In this document: positions 30,519 through 39,500 of the stretch, piece by piece
Numbering within the stretch: position 1 is the first letter of the stretch
Layout: each line of letters opens with the position of its first letter
DNA from: Nematostella vectensis
Lineage: Eukaryota; Cnidaria; Anthozoa; Actiniaria; Edwardsiidae
Reading direction: 5' to 3'
Length of the DNA: 64,000 nt
Assembly (NCBI RefSeq): GCF_932526225.1
Contig: NC_064036.1
Location: 14,129,181-14,193,180, forward strand
The notes under the pieces: generated by a model
Seen by the model: only the letters and a program-made list of their open reading frames with translations
What the model was told of the DNA's origin: nothing
Database searches by the model: none
Translations under genes and position numbers: made by a program

Positions 30519-33500
30519 TCAGCGCTTGTGCCTTCTGTTGCAGCTGAGGCACGCGAGTCTGACATTCCACTTGTAGTGACCCTGACTGTCGTCCAGCCGG
30601 TCGATACTGAAGCATTGGGGATGACTCTTGGTGTACCCCTGAAGCAGAAGCTGAGTGCCACAGACCGTGCACTTCTTTTCCGCGTCAGCAATCATGCCGA
30701 GTACGTGGTCTACCGTCAGAACGTGTTGCGATCCAGTGTACTTTGTGCGACCCTTTTGCCTGTCGTCTATAGCGTATCGCTTGATTCGCGCTATAATGAG
30801 CTCTTCACTGGGCGTAGCCTGCAGTCCTGTGGGAACCAAGGCACCCGGGGTGTCATCGGGGGGGATCACGCGGACTATCTGGTCGGCGAGCCGCACGCGG
30901 GAGATGCCGGTGTACACAGCATTCGTGATCCAGCCCTCTAAGCTGTGGTCTATGATAAACAGACGTCTTGGGTTCTGGATGGTCTTGCCCTGCACCCGGT
31001 GGACTGTCCCCCAGCCCGCGTATTTCCACTCGAGGGGAAGCCCGTTAAGGACCACGCCGAGAGGGACCTCGACTACCGTGCCTTTGTACGCGTCGACCTT
31101 CTCGCCCCTTTTGCCTGGCACGGGCACCGGCCGTCCTTGCTTGCGATAACGATACGCGACGCTAGGATCGGGGTCAAAGCGGATGGTTGCTGGCAGTCGG
31201 GGGTAGTTTTTCCTGTGGTGCTCTAGTGCTCTACTAATCGCTGCTGGACCAGGGCCCCCATCTTGTTGGTCGAACACACCCACATATCGCTTGGGTGCCT
31301 GCTTGATCGCCGCGTCGAACGCCACCCCATCCCACTCCTCTCGAAACACCTCAAGCTGTTGGGAGTCTGGCTGACACCAAATCCGGCCCTTTATGTCGTG
31401 GAGCCTGGAGGAGGGGGTGGCAGAGCCGCAGTCGCATGTACTGTACGGATTACCGCAGTCTTCACACAGGCAGCGGTAGTCGGACTCGAACCAGCAGATG
31501 TTCCCTTGTGCCCACTCCTTGAGCATATCGTGAGGCCCCTCTTTATCTCCCCAGGGCGGGACCTGTCCATAGTCGCCACAACACACTACCTGACACGGCC
31601 GCGTGGCGAGATACCCTAGGATGGCGCGTAGCACTTTAGTCTGCACCTTACAGCACTCGTCAATGATGATTACTTCTGCGAGACGGTCGAGTTTGTGCCC
31701 CAGCTCGGAAGGTCTCCACTCCTCTATCGGCTTTTCCGCTGGTATACAGAGGTAGTGGTGGTAGGTTTGAGCGCGCCCCGCGCACGCGAGGCGCGGGTTG
31801 TTGCGATGGTCGTGGGCGAGGTCGTTCTCGGGGGTGAGCACCACAGCGTTACGGCCGCGGAACATGCTCACCGCCCACTCGGTCTTCCCCGATCCTCCCT
31901 GGCCGGCTAGATACATCCTCGCAGAGGTTGCGGCCACCAGATCGCGCGGCAGACTCGGCGCAGTGCTTGGCTCCCTAGCCAAGCACCCCGACCTCTTCGG
32001 ACCCCAAGCCGCCTCGGGCCGCCACTCGTACCCAGGCCGCTTGTGGCGCCACTCTCCATACCTCGGATTTCGCTCCACGAGCTTCACACCACTGGGCACC
32101 GCCTTTGCGTATATGGCATCTGTGCACACACGGAGGACGTCTTCGCGAGGGAACCGCCTCAACATGCGTCGCAACGCTATGTTTGTGTACGCCAAGACGA
32201 AGGCCCTGATGTGGTACCATTGTGAGCGCCGGACTCCGTCTTTGTATTGGATCAGATGAACCTCGTCGGCATGCTCGAAGTTGAGTAAGTGGTCGGTGCC
32301 CGCAAGAAGGTTTGTCAGATACGCGGCTTCTTCACGGTCGCGGACTACGATCGAGGACTCGTCGCCATGGCGAGCGCACTTGCCTACGAAGCGCACAGCG
32401 AGATCCCGACCCTGCGAGTCTTCGCCGCCGGGGCCGGAGTGGGGGAACTTGATGGAGTCCTTTTTTCCGACGCTGTACAACACCTCCCTCGCCGCGGCCA
32501 TGGCGAGGTCACCCGAGTCTAGCAGGTCCTTGAGCTCTGGCGTGGTGATCCAGCCCTCGTTTTGTTCCAAGTGCTGCCCTACCCTCCCGGAAGTGTAGGG
32601 GTGGCAGGCCTCGGAGAACCCCCACTCGGTCAACTGAATGGCCCCGGTCAGTTGAAGAACCTCGGTCAATGGCCGTCCCGCAACATCCGCGATACGATAC
32701 ACGTTCGTAGGGAAGCCGTATTTCCGTACCAGATCAATGGCGTCCGAGGCGCCGCCGAAGACACTGTCCTCGCATCCTAGGTACGCCGCACGCATGTCGA
32801 TGTGCTCATGAGGCCACGCCCCTAAGTTTTCCCTGCTGTTCCACACCTTGGACTCAACCTGCGCCGCTCGCCAGACGTCCCTGTATTTAAGGGGCGTTGG
32901 CCTGATGTTTTCTCTTCGGGTCCACTTCTTGAAGCGATACCCTATTGCGCCACCCATCGAGTGCGTAGCTTCGATGTACTCTTGGTAGGCTGGGTGATCA
33001 TCAGGGAGCCATTGAGGATCGTGTCCAGTCTCGTCTGTAAACGCCCTGTCGATAGCCCATCCGTCTTGTCCCGACCGGTACAGTTTGCCTTCGTGCGTGA
33101 CTATAACACGCCCACACAGCCAGACCCTCGTGCTTCTGGGGATCGCCCTGTTTATGAAGCGGATGAGCACCTCTCGCACCTTCGCCTCGTGAGTTTTTGC
33201 GGCGGCACTGGTAGCGCGAGGCGCCGCCTCTCCCTGACATAGCGAACGGAGCTCCCTCTCAGCCTCGAAGTCTAGGCCGTGGACGCTCGCGATCGCAGGT
33301 GGTTCAGTCGGAAGCTCCGCCCAGGCGTGGTTATTGTGACAAGGGATGCGGATTTGTGTGTACCCCCCCTCGTACTTCCCCGAGTCCCACAGGACATTGC
33401 CCAGGGCGTCCACGGCTACCAGCTTTATCCTGAGCTTCCCTTCCATCTCAAAGAGGTCTTCTTTGGTGCACCCCGTGGTGGCCAGCTTCTTGTCAAACCG

Positions 33501-34373
33501 CTCGAGGATCTTGCCTTGTGTCTTGGTTAGACCAAGGGAGCGCGAGGTGCCGCGATTCCTCAAGAAGTCGGCAACATAGCTCACAACACAGTTGGCGAAG
33601 ACGTCACCCCCCTCTCGCACAAACATTGGCCCAGGCTCACCATTTTGCTCAGGCAAAGGGCGAAGCTCGTATCTCACGTAGACGAGGTACTCTCGCCCCT
33701 TCTCCCAAATACCCGCATCGATACCTTCCAGGGCACCGACTGCGATTTGGCCCCCCCTTTTGACTAACAACCCACCGATCTTGTGCTCCGAGCGCCCTTC
33801 CTCCTCTGTGATTGGCGCCAATGGCTCTGCGGGGGCCTTACCAACGACCGTGAAGAGTCTGTAACGCCGGTCGGGGTCTACCATCTCGAGCACCAGCGGA
33901 AGCACTGCGTTCGCCCGCAGAGACTCTCGCTCGTGCGAGACCCACCACACCGAGCCGTCGTCATTAATATCAGGCCCCCGCACAACCGGCTTTAGAGCAA
34001 TCACACCGGTTCCACCAAGATCTCGCATCTCCTGGTAAACACTGGCGCTTATGTCTCGGCCCCGTAGAGTGGCATCCACGCTTGGGAACCGAAGATGGGC
34101 GCCGACGACGAAGAGAGAGTAGTACGTCTCGGGGTCTAAGCTCTCCGGGCCCTTCTGCTGCCGGGGCGGCAGCAGAGGGTCGAACTCGCGCCAGACCTCC
34201 TCCGTCCACACCTTCTCCGGTACGAGCGGCTTAAGCAGCCTGTGTTTGACATCGTCGGGGATGTCCTCGTCCAGGATGTTTTGTACCAGCCCTGCCAGTA
34301 CGGCGGGCGCCTCTTTGTCGCGCATGCTATCGAGAATCTCCTCTATGTAGGCGTCCATGTTCGGGCACACCAC
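30519..34373 (-). CDS. Giant Polinton replicase: protease-like region, PolB-like core, SF1 helicase, HNH
   Basis: 1284 intact codons. Residues 255-352 hold FANCVVSYVADFL and HNNHAWAE, a Cys/His pair like that of papain-fold or OTU-type peptidases. Family B polymerase-like motifs follow: A, EHIDMRAAYL (D526); B-like, RFVGKCAR (661-668); C, RVCTDAIYAK (TD 751-752). A superfamily 1 helicase comes next: Walker A GQGGSGKT (824-831), IIIDE (902-906), GDYGQVPP (933-940), TVHRVQGKT (1123-1131), YTGISRVR (1154-1161), with a Cys-rich insertion (960-1000). The end is an HNH nuclease: CTVC (1235-1238), IDRLDDSQGH, CLSCNRRHK. Likely the element's replication enzyme. The polymerase assignment is the weakest part because the motifs are degenerate. 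Confidence 0.82.
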   Translation of the reverse strand: MVCPNMDAYIEEILDSMRDKEAPAVLAGLVQNILDEDIPDDVKHRLLKPLVPEKVWTEEVWREFDPLLPPRQQKGPESLDPETYYSLFVVGAHLRFPSVDATLRGRDISASVYQEMRDLGGTGVIALKPVVRGPDINDDGSVWWVSHERESLRANAVLPLVLEMVDPDRRYRLFTVVGKAPAEPLAPITEEEGRSEHKIGGLLVKRGGQIAVGALEGIDAGIWEKGREYLVYVRYELRPLPEQNGEPGPMFVREGGDVFANCVVSYVADFLRNRGTSRSLGLTKTQGKILERFDKKLATTGCTKEDLFEMEGKLRIKLVAVDALGNVLWDSGKYEGGYTQIRIPCHNNHAWAELPTEPPAIASVHGLDFEAERELRSLCQGEAAPRATSAAAKTHEAKVREVLIRFINRAIPRSTRVWLCGRVIVTHEGKLYRSGQDGWAIDRAFTDETGHDPQWLPDDHPAYQEYIEATHSMGGAIGYRFKKWTRRENIRPTPLKYRDVWRAAQVESKVWNSRENLGAWPHEHIDMRAAYLGCEDSVFGGASDAIDLVRKYGFPTNVYRIADVAGRPLTEVLQLTGAIQLTEWGFSEACHPYTSGRVGQHLEQNEGWITTPELKDLLDSGDLAMAAAREVLYSVGKKDSIKFPHSGPGGEDSQGRDLAVRFVGKCARHGDESSIVVRDREEAAYLTNLLAGTDHLLNFEHADEVHLIQYKDGVRRSQWYHIRAFVLAYTNIALRRMLRRFPREDVLRVCTDAIYAKAVPSGVKLVERNPRYGEWRHKRPGYEWRPEAAWGPKRSGCLAREPSTAPSLPRDLVAATSARMYLAGQGGSGKTEWAVSMFRGRNAVVLTPENDLAHDHRNNPRLACAGRAQTYHHYLCIPAEKPIEEWRPSELGHKLDRLAEVIIIDECCKVQTKVLRAILGYLATRPCQVVCCGDYGQVPPWGDKEGPHDMLKEWAQGNICWFESDYRCLCEDCGNPYSTCDCGSATPSSRLHDIKGRIWCQPDSQQLEVFREEWDGVAFDAAIKQAPKRYVGVFDQQDGGPGPAAISRALEHHRKNYPRLPATIRFDPDPSVAYRYRKQGRPVPVPGKRGEKVDAYKGTVVEVPLGVVLNGLPLEWKYAGWGTVHRVQGKTIQNPRRLFIIDHSLEGWITNAVYTGISRVRLADQIVRVIPPDDTPGALVPTGLQATPSEELIIARIKRYAIDDRQKGRTKYTGSQHVLTVDHVLGMIADAEKKCTVCGTQLLLQGYTKSHPQCFSIDRLDDSQGHYKWNVRLACLSCNRRHKR

Positions 34374-34427
34374 GAGCCACCCCAGTCTCTAACTGAGAGT
34401 TGGGGCATACCCCGCGCCACCCAATCT

Positions 34428-34772
34428 CTAATTGACCGCACCGCGGGCTGCGATGTCAGACAAGACGGGTGCGAACAACTTCCGAGCGCGCCTCTCGACG
34501 CCGCGCATCCTCTGCCCCTCACGATTCGCTCCGCAGGGGCGACACAGCCGCGTCTCCGACTGAGTCCCTATGCCGCAGCCCCTGCACGGCACGGGGAGGG
34601 GGCTGCCCTTACGGAGCCTTTGGAGGTGCACCTTGCAGTAGGTGTCCAAGCACCTCCGGCCGCACGTGTTTGCGCGGCCGATGCTTAGCCACCCGCAGTA
34701 ATCTTTTCCGCGCCCCATCCTTCGAACGCTCGGTACACCACAGGACATACGAATGTCTAATTGAAAACCCAA
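34428..34772 (-). CDS. Small Cys-rich zinc-finger protein of the Polinton
   Basis: 114 residues from the first ATG, or 106 from the second (34748). Pairs of Cys/His appear as YCGWL, NTCGRRC, DTYCKVHLQRL, VPCRGCGIG and RLCRPCGA, enough for two zinc sites, followed by a basic Arg-rich tail. Probably nucleic-acid binding. It lies 54 bp upstream of the replicase on the same strand. The gap contains a 20-bp direct repeat (CCAGTCTCTAACTGA / CCAATCTCTAATTGA). No named family. Confidence 0.6.
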   Translation of the reverse strand: MGFQLDIRMSCGVPSVRRMGRGKDYCGWLSIGRANTCGRRCLDTYCKVHLQRLRKGSPLPVPCRGCGIGTQSETRLCRPCGANREGQRMRGVERRARKLFAPVLSDIAARGAVN

Positions 34773-35116
34773 CGCCTAATTAATTATTCATGAACGCGAA
34801 GCACCACAGCCCTGATTGGTTATTCATGCACGCGAAACACCTGCCCCTAATTGATTATTCGTGTTCGCGAAATCTATTTTGCCTACATTAACTTTTGACG
34901 GTGTTTGTCTCAAACCACCCAGTCCGACAGTCGACGTAGTCGGCCAGATGGCCGCCGACGGACTCCCGGCGAAACACCGGCCCTAATTGATTATTCGCGT
35001 TCGCGAAATCTATTTTGCTTACATTAACTTTTGCCGATTGTTTATGCAGGCGAAACAACCGCCCACATTCCACACATCCCACACATTCCATCGGCTGAAC
35101 CCGCCCAGTCCCCCCC
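34770..35116. repeat. Right terminal inverted repeat of the Polinton
   Basis: The outer end reads CCCGCCCAGTCCCCCCC. Inside are the same iterons as on the left (CCTAATTGATTATTCGCG-type, about four). It lacks the ~130-bp segment found only in the left copy. Confidence 0.88.
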
Positions 35117-35122
35117 TCTTAG
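35117..35122. repeat. Right target-site duplication TCTTAG
   Basis: Identical to 20864-20869; marks the insertion point. Confidence 0.93.
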
Positions 35123-35731
35123 GACTAAGAGCACAGGATATAAAGACAAGAACGGTCTTCTTTACCAGTATATGACAAATGCAACACGATATTGGTTAGC
35201 CTTTATGAAATATTTCAACAGAATCAAGAATAAAGATAGAACAAAGAATGTCAAAACAAAAGGTGTTATGCTCATTCTCAAAGCAAACAAAAAGGACAAC
35301 AAAAAGCTCAATAACTGTCATATCCTCAATAGACAAAAGAAATCGTCGTCTGAAACTCACCTTGCATTTTGTCGCTTTCTTGTGGTTTTGTTCGCTTTTT
35401 AATGTGAACTATTACTTTCTTAAATTTACTAGCAAAAACCAGACATATCCTTACATAAATCTTGGCGTGAATGAATGTTAGTAGATCTCCTCTAGTTGAC
35501 TTTATCCTTAAGTCACAAAATTTATGGCAAAAAGAAATAATCAACGCATGACAAGAACTTTTCCCTTGCTCCGTGCTTGTACTTAGCCGCCATTACGGGG
35601 CCGAGTGGAGCCTGGGAGTTGCGCGGCTGACTGACTGGCTGGCTGGCGAGTGACACCACAGGGTACCCGCGCAATGACAACAAAACCAAGTCGCATAGTT
35701 ATACCATATTTCTATACCTATGGAGCTCCGC

Positions 35732-35750
35732 GCGCGGCCTACGGCCGCGC
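35732..35750. repeat. GC-rich hairpin in intergenic DNA
   Basis: GCGCGGCC TAC GGCCGCGC, an 8-bp perfect stem within a longer imperfect palindrome (GGAGC to GGCTCC). It probably belongs to a dispersed hairpin repeat. The rest of 35123-36503 shows no gene. Confidence 0.6.
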
Positions 35751-36503
35751 TGGCTCCGCTATCATTATTAAAAACAGTCTTCTGGGATACATACGGATTA
35801 CAGAGAAGATCAACTTTTATTAACGATCGAAATTACCCCATCTAATGCCAACGAAATTCAGTATACCAAGTAATGGACAACTGTATCTTTTGTTCAAACT
35901 AGCAGGAGGTTTATCAAATAATAGGATTACTAATTACTATTTCTCACAAATCAGCCTAGGATTATACTATCACTGCGGAGCCACACCTATAAATGTTTTC
36001 AATATTGTTAGACGAATTATTTGATGATCTCAAAATAACGATCTATAAACAAAGCTTGATACTTCATTGACCATATCCAATGGGAAAAAACAAGGCCTCC
36101 CAAAATCATCAGCCGATGGAAATGGATGCTTTCTCACACTTGGTACTTTGCTAGGATAACAAAATGGCGGCTGCCAGAGGCCCTAATGGTGGTAGTATAT
36201 GAACAGACGTTATGAAATAATAGTCTGCATCAAAATGGTGCAATGTGGGTTCAATACTTCATATAGGGATCATGGCTTTTTGATAGCTTCATAGTGATTG
36301 GTGCAACTCAGATTCAAAAACAATTGATTATCTACAATTTAAATGCTCCGAGTTTTTTCTGGCCTAGCAACCACGGTCGTTGTCAGCTTCGTGGAATATC
36401 GTATCCTCTTCTTTATCGAGGCTTCACTTGTTTCTTACTCAAAACTGCTGCAACCACTAGCTAAAAGGAGAATTAGCTAAAAGAAAAATTTCGAGGCAGT
36501 AAA

Positions 36504-39500
36504 ATGAAGACGCTCGTTATTGGGCTGATTCTACTTGTGGTAAGTACTTGTTATCTTTTATCGAACAATCTGTAACAAAAAAAAGTGCAAACATACAAAT
36601 CATATACAGGCTCTAGGTAGGGAGGTCATTTATTCCAGTAAATTTACCCTTCTTTGAATGATTGGGAATCCCCTTTTAACTTCTTTGATGTAAAAGATAA
36701 CTAGACTAACTAGTAGAAAATATTTTGCTGTGTTAATTTCTCACATTGTTCTTCACACTCTCTACTTGTTAACAAAAACAAAGAAATCGCTTAAATCAAC
36801 TTGCAAATATTGTATCTGGTGTTATATATTTAAATTGTATGAGACAGGAATATCTTGTTCTCTTTTAACAAGCTATTCCTCGTTAGAAACATGGCTCAAG
36901 TTGAAAAAGCCTTGATTTAAAAATTAATTAAAAATCACAAAAAGACCGATATTAGGAATTTAAGCATTCACGTTTCTAAGTAATGGACGGCAAACAGAGG
37001 TAGAGGATATTTGTGTTTAACGCTGCTGTCAGCAGTCAGTCAGTTTGAGACCGCGTGCGTGGTGGAACATTTAGTTGGGGTAAATACTTAAGTACCCTTT
37101 TAGAATGCGAGCGGTGACTAGTTCTTGACTAGGTTTGAGTACCAAGAAATTTGATGGATAAGAGTGATGGTTATCTATCATCCCCAGGCTGCTGAGAGGG
37201 GAGCCGGAAACCCTTCCAAGGGGACCTTCAAGAATACGCCAGGTATGAGAGTCAGTTGAAATAGTAACCGTATGCATTAAAGCCTAAATGTCAGCCCATG
37301 CCAGCGACAACATCATGCTTTTTTTACTTAAAATAGAATAAAAATAAATGAAATAAATAAAACTCATAGAGTTGGGGTGGCCTTATCCCTTTTCATGTCG
37401 ACTGAAACTCCTCTTTTTTTTGTAGATAAATGTGCTCCAATTATGTTGCCCGAGAAATTCGTCTCCAGCAAAGGGTTCCCATCAAAAAACTACCCACTAA
37501 ATGCACACTGCATATATGAGATCCCTGACCCACGCGGAAAAGGAGTGGAACTAGAATTCAAGAACTTTGAACTTGAAGCCCATGACAAGAACCAGTTGTG
37601 TGGGTAGGTACTGATTGAGTTAAACTAGTTTTGTTGTTTGCTTTGCTTTCTCTGCTTCGTCTTAAAACTAACATTAAAGAAGGCCAATCAAGCCGCCATT
37701 TATACGCTACTGCACAATACCGGGTCACAAAAAGAATCCATTTCCAACGGCTAATTCCAACAAGTAACTTATCTACTTTCCGTCAAATATCATTTAGTAT
37801 CATACTTAAATCGTGTATGGCTATTTTAAAGTCTCCTTGCAAACAGACTATTGAATTTGTCGATGTAAATGAAAACATAGGAGTGGTTGATCGACATTCT
37901 TTAATAATATTTTTGAAGTGTAGTTCTCGATTATTTTCTGGGTTGGTGGCGTTATAAACCATTCCCTTGCATATTAATGTGTAGGTTCGATTATCTGGAA
38001 ATTTTTGACGACGAAGGAGACAGCTTTGGCAAATACTGCGGCCATGATTTGCAGGACAAAACCATCCAGGTGGAAGGGAGGAAAGCAACCATTGTATTCC
38101 ACTCGGACCTCAGTATGCCCAAGAGAGGCTTCATCATGAAATTCAAGCCTTTGGGTAATAATGATCATGATCGATTCCCCATAAAACGCAGTGACGCACA
38201 CATTAACACCCTTGACATACAAGACACAAGTATGAATAACCTCCTATACGAAGAATGAAGTGACTTTCGACCACAATCCTTTAGATTTTTTGCTAAAACC
38301 CCTAAAATGCAATTACACGCGCATTGCGCATCCCCAATTAATATTATCTAATATTAATATTATTCAGTAATATTATATTTTTCAGTATTCACAAACTAGA
38401 AGTGATTTTATTCGCCACAGATCAGATCGACCGCACACATCGAGGGGGCTACAAAAAGGGTTTACATTTGAGCAAATTCTTTAAAGAAAAACCGCGAGCC
38501 CCGTTTATGATGGTTTAAAACGTTTCTCAGTCAGATGCTCCAACATTTAGGGGTGTTGTGGGACATTGTAACGCTCAGATGGGCTGGGAGCCAGATGTCT
38601 TGACAGATGACAATATTTAGGATTTTACCTTAACAACCTTATATCGGTTCGAGTTTCGCAGGTCTTTTCTTTGATAAGTGGATGACGTAGAATAAGCAGC
38701 AGTGACGTGATATTGAGCAAAGATTCTATTTTATATGCTTGCGTTGAAAGTTTTGTTATTTTGTTTATCATCTTTGACATTTATCTTACGTTTAATACTT
38801 GTAGAAGAACCCACAACACGGCCGTCATTGCTTTCCAAGCAAAGTCTTGTTAGCTCAGGACCTACCACACAAATGACGACTGAAGAGACAACAGGTGATA
38901 GATAACCATTGTATCTAGGTTTAGCGGCAAACGATCTAGCCCCAAGTGGAACCAATCTCATTGTATTAGAAACGATTTTAAGAGTAAAATATACCAGTTT
39001 ATGAACAATACATAGGATAAATTTGGTCACGCTTATCTATCTTGTCATGCCTTACCCTATTCTTATTATATTTTGTCTCACCTTTCCGTACTTTGGATTG
39101 TTCGCTATACTGCATTTACTTCCTTGATTTACCTTACCCCACCTCACCTTACCTTACCCATATGATTCGTTACCTTACCTTACCCTAGCATACCTCACCT
39201 CACCTTACCATACCTTACCTCGCCCAGCTAACCTTACCTCACCTTACTTTACCCTAGTATACCTTACCTCACCTCACCCCAGCTGACCTTACCTTACCTC
39301 GCCTTACCTTACCCTAGTATACCTTACCTCACCTCACCTCACCCCAGCTGACCTTACCTCTCACCTTACCTTACCCTAGCATACCTCACCTCACCCCAGC
39401 TGGCCTGACCTCTCACCTTACCTTACCCTAGCATACCTCACCTCACCCCAGGAGACCTTACCTCTCACCTTACCTTACCCTAGCATACCTTACCTCACCT

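Larger units (their letters stand above)
20870..35116. mobile_element. Polinton/Maverick virus-like DNA transposon, 14,247 bp
   Basis: Defined by the TSD TCTTAG on both sides and terminal inverted repeats beginning GGGGGGGACTGGGCGGG. It encodes a D,D35E retrovirus-type integrase, an A32-like packaging ATPase, a double-jelly-roll-type major capsid protein and a replicase. Base composition is obviously GC-richer than the flanks. Gene order, left to right: membrane protein (-), minor-capsid-like (-), large unknown (+), coiled-coil membrane protein (-), capsid (+), ATPase (+), four small proteins (+), integrase (+), replicase (-), zinc-finger protein (-). Several small genes carry lesions. Confidence 0.95.
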
